Positions 7,415 through 21,993 are shown, numbered from the stretch's first letter. The stretch: DNA of 43,775 nucleotides from an uncultured SAR116 cluster alpha proteobacterium (GCA_902520575.1 CABYOG010000003.1:1-43775), one strand, 5' to 3'. Notes: generated by a model not told the origin, from the sequence alone. Numbers and translations are program-made.

Positions 7415-8740
7415 ATGACTTTTTTATCCAAACGACGTCTATTTGTCCTTGCAGCCATGATCCTTGGCGCGTTCTCTGCGCTGTTTCTGATAGCACCGCT
7501 GACAACAAAGGCACAGTCAAACAATGAGGAGACCTATCGGCAACTGACTTTATTTGGCGATGTGTTCCAACGTGTCAGAGAAGACTATGTGGAAGAAGTA
7601 TCTGATCAAGATTTAGTAGAGGCAGCCATTAACGGCATGCTTACATCCCTTGATCCTCATTCAGCCTATCTGCCAGATGATAATTTCCAAAAAATGCAGG
7701 TACAGACAAGGGGAAAATTTGGCGGCCTTGGTATCGAGGTAACAATGGAAAATGGCTTTGTGAAGGTGGTTTCACCCATTGATGATACACCTGCAGATAA
7801 AGCTGGAATTCTTCCTGAGGATCTGATCATCTCTGTTGACGGGGAAAGTATTGTTGGATTGACTTTGAATGATGCCGTTGAAAAATTACGCGGGCCGATT
7901 GGCTCAAATGTAAAGATTTCCGTGCAACGCGCTCAGGATGAGCCTTTTGAAGTCAACATTATCAGAGATGAAATAAAGATCAGATCTGTTCGCTCACGTC
8001 TGTATGAGACTATCGGCTATATTCGGATCACAACATTTTCAGAACAGACCTCGCCCGGCCTTCAAAAGGCAATGGATGACCTGCAGGCTGAAACGGCAGA
8101 AGGACTGACCGGCCTTGTTCTTGATCTGCGGAATAATCCGGGAGGACTGCTGTCTGAGGCGATACGCGTGTCCGACGCCTTTTTAGAAAAAGGTGAGATC
8201 GTCTCAACGCGGGGCCGCGGTGAAAATGACATTCAACATGCTTATGCACGGCCCGGCGATATCAGTGATGGGTTACCCCTTGTTGTCCTGATAAATTCAG
8301 GCTCTGCTTCTGCGTCTGAGATTGTCGCCGGCGCGCTAAAAGATCACCGCCGTGCTGTTGTAATGGGCACACGTTCATTTGGCAAAGGATCCGTGCAGAC
8401 CATCACACCAATGCCAGGACATGGCGCAATGCGGCTGACAACAGCCCTCTATTTTACCCCATCTGGTGTGTCTATTCAGGCGAAAGGCATTTCCCCTGAT
8501 ATTGAGGTGGCCTTAGCGCGGATTGAAAAACTGGAGGGTGGACTTGTCAGGGAAGAAGATCTGCGCGGCGCATTGGACAACCAGGAAGGTGGCGCGAAAC
8601 CAACAGCAGATAATACTGCCTCTGCAGAACCAAAAGACCCGATTGAAATTGACTACCAGCTGGCACGGGCTGTTGACTTGCTACGCGGACTGAGTGTTTT
8701 TAATGCCCTGTCTTCAAAATCATTGTCAACCAAACCATAG
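7415..8740 (+). CDS. ctpA: S41 family carboxyl-terminal processing protease
   Basis: This is a periplasmic serine protease that trims C-termini of envelope proteins and, in several proteobacteria, controls peptidoglycan hydrolases. The sequence begins with a signal peptide (basic MTFLSKRR, hydrophobic core at 9-28, probable cleavage after TKA at residue 33). A PDZ domain lies at about 100-175 (GGLGIEV, SPIDDTPADKAGI). The S41 domain contains LDLRNNPGG near 236-244, the nucleophile Ser299 in SASASE, and the general base Lys324 in GKGSVQ; their spacing of 25 matches E. coli Tsp. The tail after about 370 is low-complexity. In many alphaproteobacteria envC lies just upstream; here it is absent. 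Confidence 0.95.
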   Translation: MTFLSKRRLFVLAAMILGAFSALFLIAPLTTKAQSNNEETYRQLTLFGDVFQRVREDYVEEVSDQDLVEAAINGMLTSLDPHSAYLPDDNFQKMQVQTRGKFGGLGIEVTMENGFVKVVSPIDDTPADKAGILPEDLIISVDGESIVGLTLNDAVEKLRGPIGSNVKISVQRAQDEPFEVNIIRDEIKIRSVRSRLYETIGYIRITTFSEQTSPGLQKAMDDLQAETAEGLTGLVLDLRNNPGGLLSEAIRVSDAFLEKGEIVSTRGRGENDIQHAYARPGDISDGLPLVVLINSGSASASEIVAGALKDHRRAVVMGTRSFGKGSVQTITPMPGHGAMRLTTALYFTPSGVSIQAKGISPDIEVALARIEKLEGGLVREEDLRGALDNQEGGAKPTADNTASAEPKDPIEIDYQLARAVDLLRGLSVFNALSSKSLSTKP

Positions 8741-8758
8741 TATATCGGTGGGCAAGCC

Positions 8759-9259
8759 ATGAAAGAAATTAAAATCAAACCATTAAATTATGCAAACAGG
8801 CCCTATCGCGCCTGTGTTGGCATTATGTTGATAAACGCTAAAGGGCAAATTTTCAGTGGCCAGCGGATAGATAATCGCGCAGAAGCCTGGCAGATGCCCC
8901 AAGGTGGTATCGATGAAGGCGAGGACATTGAGACAGCTTGTTTCCGCGAGATGCAAGAAGAGATCGGAACAAACAAAGCTGAAATCCTCCGCATTCACCC
9001 GGACTGGCTGAATTATGACATCCCTGAGGAATTGGCTAATAGGCTGTGGTCAGGGGCCTATCGCGGTCAAACACAGAAATGGGTGGCCTTGCGCTTCACA
9101 GGGTCTGATTCTGACATTAATATTGAAACGGAAGAACCAGAATTTATAAGCTGGCAATGGCTTTCACCAGAACAGCTGGTTCAGCGCGCTGTACCTTTTA
9201 AACAGGACGTATATGAAAATTTAATCGACACGTTCAAGGAGGAAATCAACGTCTTTTAA
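8759..9259 (+). CDS. rppH: RNA pyrophosphohydrolase (Nudix)
   Basis: RppH removes pyrophosphate from 5'-triphosphate RNA ends and so starts RNase E-dependent mRNA decay. The 166 residues carry a complete Nudix box at 49-71 (pattern GX5EX7REUXEEXGU, ending REMQEEIGT) within the RppH-type context NRAEAWQMPQGGIDEGED. Further RppH features are the WLNYDIPE stretch and GQTQKWVALRF after it. It starts 18 bases after ctpA, the usual alphaproteobacterial neighbour, and is convergent with atpC 42 bases downstream. The short length fits RppH rather than other Nudix enzymes. Confidence 0.95.
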   Translation: MKEIKIKPLNYANRPYRACVGIMLINAKGQIFSGQRIDNRAEAWQMPQGGIDEGEDIETACFREMQEEIGTNKAEILRIHPDWLNYDIPEELANRLWSGAYRGQTQKWVALRFTGSDSDINIETEEPEFISWQWLSPEQLVQRAVPFKQDVYENLIDTFKEEINVF

Positions 9260-9301
9260 ATCCTGCCATCACTAGATTTACACTGCTCTGTGATTGTCCA
9301 T

Positions 9302-9655
9302 TTATAAGGCAGCCTCCACATCTTTCAGAAAATCAGCCTCCGCTTCTGACGCAGCTTTTGCACGCTCCCCAATTTCCTGTGTATTCGATTTGTTCAGATC
9401 TTCGGCCCGCTCGGTCAGGATTGTCACGCTATCTGACGTGACATCAGCGATACCACCATCAATCATCAGCCTGTCAATTACTTTGCCACCTTCAAACACC
9501 TCAACGACACCACGCTGCAGGTTCGCGAGCAAAGCTGAATGGCGGGGGAGCACGCCAAAAACACCTTCACTGCCCGGGATTACAACCATTTCAACAGGTT
9601 TGTTGACCACAACGCGTCCTGGCGTGACAAGTTCCATCTTTGTTGTTTCGGCCAT
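9302..9655 (-). CDS. atpC: ATP synthase F1 subunit epsilon
   Basis: Epsilon is part of the central stalk of F1 and restrains ATP hydrolysis. The 117 residues show the N-terminal beta-sandwich with the typical MELVTPGRVV and EMVVIPGSEGVFGVLPRHSALL stretches. A short helical region of Glu/Ala composition (about 85-117) follows, shorter than in E. coli but common in alphaproteobacteria. It is the last gene of the atpHAGDC operon. An AAGGA site lies about 10 bases before the ATG. I saw no clear intrinsic terminator in the 42 bases shared with convergent rppH. Confidence 0.97.
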   Translation of the reverse strand: MAETTKMELVTPGRVVVNKPVEMVVIPGSEGVFGVLPRHSALLANLQRGVVEVFEGGKVIDRLMIDGGIADVTSDSVTILTERAEDLNKSNTQEIGERAKAASEAEADFLKDVEAAL

Positions 9656-9708
9656 GGCTATAATGTCCTTATTGTTGGAGGCTGTTGTTGAGTCGCGGCT
9701 GTTGGCTG

Positions 9709-12050
<2,342 letters not shown>

Positions 12051-12109
12051 CTATTATGGTCCTTACATTAAGTCAACTGTCCAGATGGCACAGTCCACTC
12101 TCCGTCATC

Positions 12110-14199
<2,090 letters not shown>

Positions 14200-14456
14200 G
14201 ACGCAGTCCTCATCGCCTAAAATATGACCCTCAACTTTTAACCTTCTTTGTTTCCAGCAGTGTTTTTCCAGGCGCCAACTCAAGGCGGACTTCCTGTTCT
14301 AAATTAAGGTGTTTTTTCAGTTTGGGAGTTATCATACCCCTAAAGCAAAGGCAAGTCTGAGACAGGCAAAAAAACGCCCTGCGGCAATAATATCGACAAA
14401 TCTGCGCAGCATTAAGCATCAGCTGCCAACCTATCGAACCCCTTACAGACGGCCTG

Positions 14457-16751
14457 TTACAGGAAGCTGTAGGGGTCTATATCACACACAACTCGCACGC
14501 CAGAGGGCAATTTAGCCTCAGATACCCACAATTCTATAATTTTTTGCAACGCAACCTGCCGCTCTGTGCGTACCAGAAACCTGATTCTGAACTGGCCCCT
14601 TACACGGCTAAGCGGGGCCTGCGCAGGGCCATAAACATCAACTTTATCATATTGCGGCCTAATATCATTCAAATGACGGGCAGCTTGTTCAAGTTTCACA
14701 ACATCATTTGCTGACAAGATTAGTGCAGCCAGTCGACCGAAAGGCGGCATTCCCGCAACTTGGCGGGCTTCAGCCTCAGCATTCATAAATTTATCTCTGG
14801 CCTCATTCGGATTGTCGTCTGGCCGAACCATGAGGGCCTGCATTACCGGATGTTGGGGCTGAAATGTCTGGATTAGAACTTCACCGGGGCGCTCTGCCCG
14901 CCCGCTTCGGCCTGCAACCTGCCACAGCAACTGATACGTGCGTTCTGCTGCCCTAAGATCGCCACCGCCAAGGCCTAAGTCAGCATCGACGACCCCAACC
15001 AGTGTGAGATCCGGGAAATGATGGCCTTTAGCAGCCATCTGTGTGCCAATAATTATGTCTATTTTCCCCTCTACAATCTCAGAAAATATATTGTCAGCAT
15101 TGCCTGCCTGGACAGTGTCACTGGAGAGGACAGCAATCTGCGCATCTGGATAAAGTTGAATAAGTTCCTCATGAAGCCGCTCGACACCTGGTCCAACCGT
15201 GCGCAAGCTGTCAGTTTGTTCACACGAGGGACAAGTATCGGTTATCGGCTGGCCAATCCCACAGAAATGACATTGAATGCGGCCAGCCAACTTATGGGTT
15301 ACCAAAAGCGAATCACATTGATGACAGGTCAGCCTGTAACCACAAGAGCTGCAGACAGTCATCGGCGCATATCCTCGCCTGTTCAAAAACAACAGCGACT
15401 GTTCGCCTGCTTCCAGTCGAGCGGTTATGGCCACCAACAGTTCAGATGACAACCATTTCCCAACTTCTGGCTTTGACAGGCGCAAATCGATGAGACTAAC
15501 TTTTGGCAGATTTGCTTTACCATAGCGGCTGGTCAGTCCCCAATGATACCAATCTGGTGACGCCGCATGGTCTGACCCTCTTATATTAGTCATGATGCCC
15601 GAACAGCCTCCTGCATGAATCCAGCTCTCAAGAGAAGGGGTAGCGCTGGCCAAGATGACGGGAATACCATGTATTTTTGCCCGCATGATAGCCATATCAC
15701 GAGCCTGATAGCTGACCTGATCTTCCTGTTTATAGCTGCCGTCATGCTCTTCATCTATAACAATGAGGCTCAGCTGTGAAAACGGCAGAAACAAGGCTGA
15801 ACGCGCGCCGGCAACAACCATAGGCTGACCTGATATGGCCTGTCGCCAAATCAATTTTCGGCGGGCTGAAGGCACCGATGAATGCCAGATAGAGGGTTCC
15901 TGCCCAAACCACTTTTCAAACCGGGCTTTCCACGATGAGGTCAGAGCAATTTCCGGTAGTAGAATTAAGACCTGCCGCCCGCAATTAAGTTGTTTGATCA
16001 CCTGATCAAAATAGACTTCTGTTTTGCCCGAGCCAGTAATCCCATCAATGAGATGAACTCCAAAACAATTAGAAAGGCTGTCAATATTATCCGCAATAGA
16101 TTGCTGAGTTAAGGTCAACTTATAAGGGGTGGTCAGAGGATAGTCCAATATGGAAGTTGGCTCTCTCCTTTCAGCCCGCGGCTGACTGGTCTGACTCAGC
16201 ACTCCCTCCTCTGCAAGCCGCTTTATGACTGAAGACGACACGCCTGCCTTTCTGCCCAATTCTGTGAGTGGCAACGGCGGCGCAGACTCCAGAACATTAA
16301 TCACCCGCAAACGTTGCGGGGTCAAACGCGTTGTATCAGTTTTCTGTCCAGAAAGCCCATATAAGGTCTGAAGAGGCGGTGTTAGTAATGCGGAGGGCGT
16401 ATTTAGAAGTAGCCGCATAACCGAGCCAAAAGGCGCCAGCGTCCAGCGGCTGACAGCTGACAGAAAGCGCATGGTCTCATCTGTCAGAGCTGGAACATCC
16501 GCAAGATTAATCACCGGTTTTAGCCGGTCAGACGAAATATCTTCAGTCTGGTTGTGACTGACAAGAAGTCCCCAAACCTCGCGACCTCCTAACGGCACAT
16601 TTACAATAGTACCCGCAGGACAGTTTTTAGCCGGGCCCGCGAGATAATCATAAAGCTGCATATGGCCACGACGGATAGGAACAGGCACAGCAACCTGACA
16701 GCGTCGGGAGGCTCTTTTTGTGCTTGCTGCGTGTTTGCCTCTTTTATCCAC
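14457..16751 (-). CDS. priA: Primosomal protein N' (replication restart helicase PriA)
   Basis: PriA recognises stalled forks and reloads the replicative helicase. Start choice: GTG 16751 follows a very strong GGGGAGGAG and gives 764 residues; the frame stays open 83 codons further (to 17000), but that part is Cys/Arg-rich with no family match and would overlap fsa. The DNA-binding domain begins QVAVPVPIRRGHMQLYDYL; Walker A GITGSGKT is at 237-244, DEEH at 333-336, and eight zinc-binding cysteines at 467, 470, 476, 479, 494, 497, 507 and 510. Motif V-like TQMAAKGHHFPDLTLVGVVDAD and motif VI-like QVAGRSGRAERPGEV follow. All helicase motifs appear intact. Confidence 0.96.
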   Translation of the reverse strand: MDKRGKHAASTKRASRRCQVAVPVPIRRGHMQLYDYLAGPAKNCPAGTIVNVPLGGREVWGLLVSHNQTEDISSDRLKPVINLADVPALTDETMRFLSAVSRWTLAPFGSVMRLLLNTPSALLTPPLQTLYGLSGQKTDTTRLTPQRLRVINVLESAPPLPLTELGRKAGVSSSVIKRLAEEGVLSQTSQPRAERREPTSILDYPLTTPYKLTLTQQSIADNIDSLSNCFGVHLIDGITGSGKTEVYFDQVIKQLNCGRQVLILLPEIALTSSWKARFEKWFGQEPSIWHSSVPSARRKLIWRQAISGQPMVVAGARSALFLPFSQLSLIVIDEEHDGSYKQEDQVSYQARDMAIMRAKIHGIPVILASATPSLESWIHAGGCSGIMTNIRGSDHAASPDWYHWGLTSRYGKANLPKVSLIDLRLSKPEVGKWLSSELLVAITARLEAGEQSLLFLNRRGYAPMTVCSSCGYRLTCHQCDSLLVTHKLAGRIQCHFCGIGQPITDTCPSCEQTDSLRTVGPGVERLHEELIQLYPDAQIAVLSSDTVQAGNADNIFSEIVEGKIDIIIGTQMAAKGHHFPDLTLVGVVDADLGLGGGDLRAAERTYQLLWQVAGRSGRAERPGEVLIQTFQPQHPVMQALMVRPDDNPNEARDKFMNAEAEARQVAGMPPFGRLAALILSANDVVKLEQAARHLNDIRPQYDKVDVYGPAQAPLSRVRGQFRIRFLVRTERQVALQKIIELWVSEAKLPSGVRVVCDIDPYSFL

Positions 16752-16945
16752 GCAGTATCTCCTCCCCTGTTCTTCATCAACAATCTGCCAACAGGCATTT
16801 CTCTGTATAGCCTTTTTACATTGCCATGCTGGCCCTGAAGACAGTACATTGAACACCAGCGGTGTGCAGATGATCAAGAGGTCTGCCCTGCTTATCTGAC
16901 GAGATGATACCTGAAAACAAACAATATGACTTAATGAGCGATAAG

Positions 16946-17599
16946 ATGAAAATTTTTCTGGATACCGCAAATTGTGATGAGATAAAAGCCCTTCTGCCAA
17001 CCGGTATGGTTGATGGTGTGACCACTAACCCGTCTCTTATTGCAAAATCCGGCCGAGACATTAAACAGACTATTGCTGAAATTTGTGCGCTTGTGGACGG
17101 ACCTGTCAGTGCTGAGGTCACCGCTATTGAGTTGAGCGGCATGCGCGAGGAAGCAAAAGTGCTGTCTGAACTAAGCAAAAATGTGACTATAAAAGTGCCC
17201 TTGACAACTGACGGGCTAATTTTATGCCGTGAACTTTCAAATAAAGGAATTATGGTCAACGTAACGCTATGTTTTTCAGCAGCGCAGGCCCTTTTAGCTG
17301 CCAAAGCTGGTGCAGCGTTTATTTCACCTTTTGTCGGAAGATTGGATGATCTAGGAGCGGACGGCATGAATTTAATCGCAGATATTTGCACCATTTACAG
17401 CAATTACGAATTTTCAACTGAGGTGTTGGTTGCATCTGCCCGGCATCCTCAGCATTTTGTTGATGCCGCGCTTCTTGGGGCAGACGTCATTACGCTGCCA
17501 CCTGTCATTTTAGCGCAGCTTTATAAGCATCCACTGACAGATAAGGGGCTTGCCGCTTTCCTCAGCGACTGGGAAAACACCGGACAGTCTATTACCTGA
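16946..17599 (+). CDS. fsa: Transaldolase / fructose-6-phosphate aldolase family protein
   Basis: This TalC/FSA-type class I aldolase probably acts as the transaldolase of the non-oxidative pentose phosphate pathway; sequence alone does not separate that from fructose-6-phosphate aldolase. The family N-terminus [20 protein letters not shown] sets the start at 16946. In-frame Met codons at 16934 and 16904 lack support, and the ribosome-binding site is weak (GAG, 7 bases away). GVTTNPSLI lies at 24-32, and the Schiff-base lysine is Lys83 in [15 protein letters not shown] and [10 protein letters not shown] follow. The 217-residue length is typical. It is divergent from priA. Confidence 0.9.
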   Translation: MKIFLDTANCDEIKALLPTGMVDGVTTNPSLIAKSGRDIKQTIAEICALVDGPVSAEVTAIELSGMREEAKVLSELSKNVTIKVPLTTDGLILCRELSNKGIMVNVTLCFSAAQALLAAKAGAAFISPFVGRLDDLGADGMNLIADICTIYSNYEFSTEVLVASARHPQHFVDAALLGADVITLPPVILAQLYKHPLTDKGLAAFLSDWENTGQSIT

Positions 17600-17644
17600 G
17601 ACAGACAAGCTGAATTGAGTTACACAGCTGCCAGGGATAAATTA

Positions 17645-18334
17645 ATGACAAGCCAGCCCACAGATGACGAAATTCTTGCCTATCTTGAGGGACGGCCAGA
17701 GCTGTTATCCCTTATTCTTAAGGCTAATGCAGCCCAGAGAACTGCTTCAGATATGGGTCTGATTGATGCCACTGGCAAAATTGCTGCTAATGCCAGAGCA
17801 GAGGCCAGGCGGCTGTCACAGGCTAATCAGTCTCTACTTGATGCAGCGGCAACGAATATGCTGCACTGGCAAGCGCTGCATCATGCCACGCTCGGTTTTC
17901 TAGCCTGTAACGACCTGATCAGCTTTGCGCAGATGATTGATGAAGAGCTTCCCTTGATTTTTGGCCTTGCCGGAGCACGGCTGCTGATGCCAGAAGAAGC
18001 AGCCCTGAATGAAGCAGAAGAGCTAGGATTTCTGGTGCTTCCTTTAGAACAGATTCAGACTATATTGTCGGCCGGATCTATTTATATGGGACCAGCTCAT
18101 ACGACGGGTCTGTTCTCATCTCCAGTTGCCAGCATGGCCGCGATTGCCCTGCCTGATCAGCTACCCACCCCAATTGCAGGTTCGGCTCTCGTTCTGGCTG
18201 GCCGCGACGAGACCAGCTTTTCACCAGATCAGGGTCAGACATTGCTAACCAACCTTGCTGAAATAGCAGGCGTATGCCTCATGGCAAAATTAGAAGCACA
18301 TGAACTATTATCAAATAGCGGAGGACTAACATGA
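17645..18334 (+). CDS. DUF484 family protein
   Basis: The family has a GAF-like fold and unknown biochemical role; it regularly lies upstream of xerC in proteobacteria, as here. With ATG 17645 (AGGGA about 8 bases upstream) the product is 229 residues; a TTG at 17615 would add ten. The N-terminal TDDEILAYLEGRPELL is the DUF484 hallmark (a helix with an xxYLxxxPxxL pattern). A helical linker rich in Ala, Arg and Gln spans about 45-85, and a GAF-like region follows to the end (VLPLEQIQTIL, SALVLAGRDETSFSPDQGQTLLTNLAEIAGVCL). The stop overlaps the xerC start as ATGA, so the two are translationally coupled. Confidence 0.88.
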   Translation: MTSQPTDDEILAYLEGRPELLSLILKANAAQRTASDMGLIDATGKIAANARAEARRLSQANQSLLDAAATNMLHWQALHHATLGFLACNDLISFAQMIDEELPLIFGLAGARLLMPEEAALNEAEELGFLVLPLEQIQTILSAGSIYMGPAHTTGLFSSPVASMAAIALPDQLPTPIAGSALVLAGRDETSFSPDQGQTLLTNLAEIAGVCLMAKLEAHELLSNSGGLT

Positions 18335-19254
18335 CAGGGTCGTCCCCTACATCACCTATCAGCGCATGGCGGGAAAGCTGGCTAAATTGGCTGGCAGCAG
18401 AACGCCAATATGCTGCGCACACGCTTGATGCATACGCACGTGATGTCAACACTTACCTATCCTTCCTTGACCAGCAGAGCAGCACACCAAATCCACCTGA
18501 CCGGCATGATTTCAGATCTTTTCTAGCTACACAACAAGCCAAAAATCTAGGCCATGCAACTTTAGCCAGACGAGTGTCTGCTGTGCGCAATTTTTATCAA
18601 TTTGGTGCGCGAAACGGCTATGTGAGTAAAATTGACCTCGGCTGGATGAAACCGCCCAAACGCCCGCACCTTATTCCTAAGGATTTGCCCAATACAGACA
18701 TTCACACAATTCTGAATGTGGTCGACTCCAGCAATCAGCCTGACTGGCTAAAGAATCGAGATAAGGCTATACTGATGCTGTTATATGGGTGCGGTCTGCG
18801 TATATCTGAAGCACTCAACCTTAAAGCAGCAGAGCTTCCTTTGTCAGAGTGGCTGCGGATTAAGGGAAAGGGGACAAAATATCGCGACGTGCCAGTTCTA
18901 AGAGCTGTTGCTGATGCAGTTCATACAGCGGCGGCAACCTGTCCGTTTCAGCCACAGGACCAGCAATTATTATGGCGCTCGAGCCGAGGCGGACCGTTGA
19001 ATGCACGGACGGTGCAGAGACTGATCGAAAAAATCAGAACAGAGTTGGGCCTGCCCGAACATGTCACTCCTCATACACTGCGTCATGCCTTTGCCACACA
19101 TCTTCTGGCAGGTGGGGGCGATTTGCGAGCCATACAACAGCTTCTCGGTCATGCCAGCCTATCAACAACACAGCGTTATACACATGTGGATTCAGAGCAA
19201 CTAATGGAAGTTCATCATCAGACCCACCCGCGTGCAAAAGCTTATGCCAAGTAA
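18331..19254 (+). CDS. xerC: Tyrosine recombinase XerC
   Basis: XerC acts with XerD at the dif site to resolve chromosome dimers. The 307 residues contain an N-terminal SAM-like DNA-binding domain (about 10-100) and a catalytic domain with the full active set: Arg157 (LRISE), Lys180 (GKG), His248 and Arg251 (HTLRH), His274 (LLGHASLSTTQ) and Tyr283 (RYTHV). The overlap with a DUF484 gene, as in many proteobacteria, argues for XerC over XerD or a mobile-element integrase. It is convergent with lpdA across 53 bases; no obvious terminator hairpin was seen between them. Confidence 0.95.
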   Translation: MTGSSPTSPISAWRESWLNWLAAERQYAAHTLDAYARDVNTYLSFLDQQSSTPNPPDRHDFRSFLATQQAKNLGHATLARRVSAVRNFYQFGARNGYVSKIDLGWMKPPKRPHLIPKDLPNTDIHTILNVVDSSNQPDWLKNRDKAILMLLYGCGLRISEALNLKAAELPLSEWLRIKGKGTKYRDVPVLRAVADAVHTAAATCPFQPQDQQLLWRSSRGGPLNARTVQRLIEKIRTELGLPEHVTPHTLRHAFATHLLAGGGDLRAIQQLLGHASLSTTQRYTHVDSEQLMEVHHQTHPRAKAYAK

Positions 19255-19307
19255 TCTGCTCAAATAACCTTAGCAAACATCTGCCATCATTTCCAGGGTG
19301 TCGGCAA

Positions 19308-20717
19308 TCAGATATGAATGGCCCTGCCATCCACAGCCAAAGCTGCTTCTTTGACTGCTTCATTCATAGTGGGATGACCATGACAAGTCCTTGCGATATC
19401 TTCCGAGGATGCGCCAAAGGCCATTGCTGTCGCCACTTCATGGATTAATGTTCCGGCTTCATGAGCTATGATATGACATCCCAAAACCCTGTCTGTTTTT
19501 GTATCAGCAAGAATTTTAACAAACCCATCCGTATGACCTGTAGCCTTTGCCCGACTATTTGCCAAAAAGGGAAATAAACCTTTTTTATAATCAATGGCAG
19601 CCTCAATTAAAGCTTCTTCAGTCGCCCCTAAGGTTGCAATTTCAGGTGCTGTATAAACAATACCTGGCACCAGACCATAATCGACATGCCCAGCCTGACC
19701 GGCCATAATTTCTACCGCCGCGACAGAATCTTCTTCCGCCTTATGCGCAAGCATTGGACCAGGGATCACATCACCCACCGCAAAAACACCCTCAATGTTG
19801 GTTTCAAAATCGTCATCAACAATTATCTGACCGCGTTCGTTTAACGCAACGCCAAGGTCTTCAAGGCCAAGCCCGTCAGTGTTGGGTCTACGGCCAACAG
19901 AAACAAGCGCTATATCACATTTAATTTCAGTTTCTTCATGTGATTTTGCATCAGCCAAAATCAGCGTTACTCCTGTCTTTGTTGCCTTCGCAGATTTCAC
20001 AGCTGTATTCATATGAAATGAAAGGCCTTGTTTTTTCATCATTGCTTTGAACTTGTTGGCCACTTCCAGATCCATTCCGGGTAGTATTCGCGGCAAATAT
20101 TCCACCACTTCGACCTTTGTACCCAAACGTGACCAAACTGTCCCCATTTCAAGACCAATATAACCAGCTCCAATGACGACCATTGATTTTGGCAACTGGT
20201 TCAGCGCAAGCGCGCCCGTTGAAGATACAATTTTGGTTTCGTCAATTTCAACATTTGGCAGAGATGTTGGCACTGAACCTGTTGCAATCAGAATGCGGGA
20301 AGCAGAATAGCTTTGTGTTTTGCCTAATACGCTAACATCAATCCTTCCCTGTCCTTTCAGTCTTGCTGTGCCGCTAAGCCGTGTAATTTTGTTTTTCTTG
20401 AAAAGATGATCAATGCCCCCTGTCAAACCACTTACAATTTTATCTTTACCTGACATCATTTCAGCTAGATTCAGTTTGGTTTTACCAACCTCAATGCCAA
20501 ATCCAGCCAAATCGCCAGAGGCAGCTTCTGCATATTTCTCCGACGCATGCAGCAAGGCTTTTGACGGGATACAACCAACATTCAGACAGGTCCCGCCCAG
20601 TGTTTTGCGTTTTTCAACACAGGCGACAGACATGCCTAGCTGAGCTGCCCGTATCGCCCCAACATAACCTGCTGGGCCGCCACCAATCACAATCAGATCA
20701 AATTCTGTATCCGCCAT
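19308..20717 (-). CDS. lpdA: Dihydrolipoamide dehydrogenase (E3)
   Basis: E3 reoxidises the dihydrolipoyl groups of 2-oxoacid dehydrogenase complexes using FAD and NAD. The 469 residues show an N-terminal FAD-binding GGGPAGY, the redox-active disulfide Cys44/Cys49 in GGTCLNVGCIPSKALL, an NAD-binding GAGYIGLEMG, and the C-terminal acid-base pair His448/Glu453 in HGHPTMNE. A GAGGT site lies 8 bases before the ATG. It is the last gene of the mdh-sucCDAB-lpdA cluster, so it probably serves mainly the 2-oxoglutarate dehydrogenase complex, although one E3 can be shared with pyruvate dehydrogenase. Confidence 0.97.
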   Translation of the reverse strand: MADTEFDLIVIGGGPAGYVGAIRAAQLGMSVACVEKRKTLGGTCLNVGCIPSKALLHASEKYAEAASGDLAGFGIEVGKTKLNLAEMMSGKDKIVSGLTGGIDHLFKKNKITRLSGTARLKGQGRIDVSVLGKTQSYSASRILIATGSVPTSLPNVEIDETKIVSSTGALALNQLPKSMVVIGAGYIGLEMGTVWSRLGTKVEVVEYLPRILPGMDLEVANKFKAMMKKQGLSFHMNTAVKSAKATKTGVTLILADAKSHEETEIKCDIALVSVGRRPNTDGLGLEDLGVALNERGQIIVDDDFETNIEGVFAVGDVIPGPMLAHKAEEDSVAAVEIMAGQAGHVDYGLVPGIVYTAPEIATLGATEEALIEAAIDYKKGLFPFLANSRAKATGHTDGFVKILADTKTDRVLGCHIIAHEAGTLIHEVATAMAFGASSEDIARTCHGHPTMNEAVKEAALAVDGRAIHI

Positions 20718-20763
20718 TTTCTTCTACCTCGAACACTTTATAGCGTAACAAAGAGCTACCTTA

Positions 20764-21993
20764 TTAAACCCCTAAAAGCATACGTCGTGGATCTTCGATT
20801 GCCTCTTTGACTTTGACAAGAAAAGAGACCGCCTCACGCCCGTCAATAATTCTGTGATCATATGACAGGGCCATATACATCATTGGCCGGATTTCAATCT
20901 TATCTCCCACGGCTACTGGACGTCTCTGGATCTTGTGCATGCCAAGAATACCACTTTGTGGTGGGTTGAGAATCGGTGTCGACATCAAAGAGCCATAAAC
21001 CCCGCCATTGGAAATCGTGAAGCTGCCTCCAGACATATCTGTCGGACTGAGCTTGCCATCACGCGCACGGCCGCCAAAATCATTAATTTTGGTTTCAATT
21101 TCTGCCAGAGACAACGTCTGCGCATCCTTGACCACAGGCACAACAAGGCCCTGCGGTGTCCCAACAGCAACACCAATATTATAAAAATTCTTATAGATGA
21201 TATCGTCTCCTGAAATTTCTGCATTCACCGCAGGATATTCACGCAAAGCAGAAATAACAGCTTTCACAAAAAAGCCCATAAAGCCCAAACGCGCCCCATG
21301 TGTCTTTTCAAACTCTTCTTTATATTCAGAACGCAGCGCCATCACTTCGCTCATATCAACCTCATTAAAGGTTGTCAGCATGGCTGCTGTGTTCTGAGCC
21401 TCTTTTAGACGGCTGGCGATCAGACGGCGCAGACGTGACATAGGAACCCGCTCTTCACGGTTGTCCGCCACACGCGGCACTTCTTGCGCTGATGCAGCTG
21501 TTTTTTGCGCAACGGGTTGAGCAACGCCTTTTTCTATCGCACCCAGGACATCAGCCTTTGTCAAACGCCCATCTTTGCCGGTAGCCACAATTGCTTTGGG
21601 GTCGAGGTTATTTTCGTCAACCAGTTTCCTCACAGCAGGAGACAGCGGCATTGCCTGCGCCACAGCAGACACTTCAGCTGACGGGGCCAGTGCAGCAACC
21701 ACTTGGTCAGGGTCAGCAAGCTTCTCAGCTTTTGGCGAAGCAGATGACGACGAAGCACCTTCTTCAACTAGGCCAAGTAAGGCATCAACACCAACTGTTG
21801 CCCCTTCTGTTGCCACAATATCAGACAGTACACCATTGACCGGAGAGGGAACTTCAAGCGTCACTTTATCTGTCTCCAGCTCAACAATAGCCTCATCAGC
21901 CTTCACAGCCTCGCCAGAGGCTTTCATCCATTTGGCGACTGTTGCCTCAACAACGGATTCCCCTAAAACTGGAACTTTTATCTCAACTGACAT
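20764..21993 (-). CDS. sucB: Dihydrolipoyllysine succinyltransferase (E2 of 2-oxoglutarate dehydrogenase)
   Basis: E2 forms the core of the complex and transfers succinyl groups from lipoate to CoA. One lipoyl domain at about 1-77 carries the modified Lys43 in ETDKVT. An Ser/Ala/Pro-rich linker follows, then an E3/E1-binding domain ([19 protein letters not shown]) at about 115-150, a second linker, and the catalytic domain from about 180 to 409, ending with the active-site His380 and Asp384 in [11 protein letters not shown]. The single lipoyl domain and 409-residue length are typical of OGDH rather than of pyruvate dehydrogenase E2. It is preceded by AGGGGGAT. Confidence 0.97.
   Translation of the reverse strand: MSVEIKVPVLGESVVEATVAKWMKASGEAVKADEAIVELETDKVTLEVPSPVNGVLSDIVATEGATVGVDALLGLVEEGASSSSASPKAEKLADPDQVVAALAPSAEVSAVAQAMPLSPAVRKLVDENNLDPKAIVATGKDGRLTKADVLGAIEKGVAQPVAQKTAASAQEVPRVADNREERVPMSRLRRLIASRLKEAQNTAAMLTTFNEVDMSEVMALRSEYKEEFEKTHGARLGFMGFFVKAVISALREYPAVNAEISGDDIIYKNFYNIGVAVGTPQGLVVPVVKDAQTLSLAEIETKINDFGGRARDGKLSPTDMSGGSFTISNGGVYGSLMSTPILNPPQSGILGMHKIQRRPVAVGDKIEIRPMMYMALSYDHRIIDGREAVSFLVKVKEAIEDPRRMLLGV

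Noticed and set aside
14380..14410. Terminator after the atp promoter region near GCCGCAGGGC and T7 (minus strand)
   Set aside because: The stem would have only about three pairs, too weak to call.
18331..19254. xerC as an integrase of a mobile element
   Set aside because: It is coupled to a DUF484 gene in the standard chromosomal order, and no attachment-site repeats, phage or plasmid genes are nearby.
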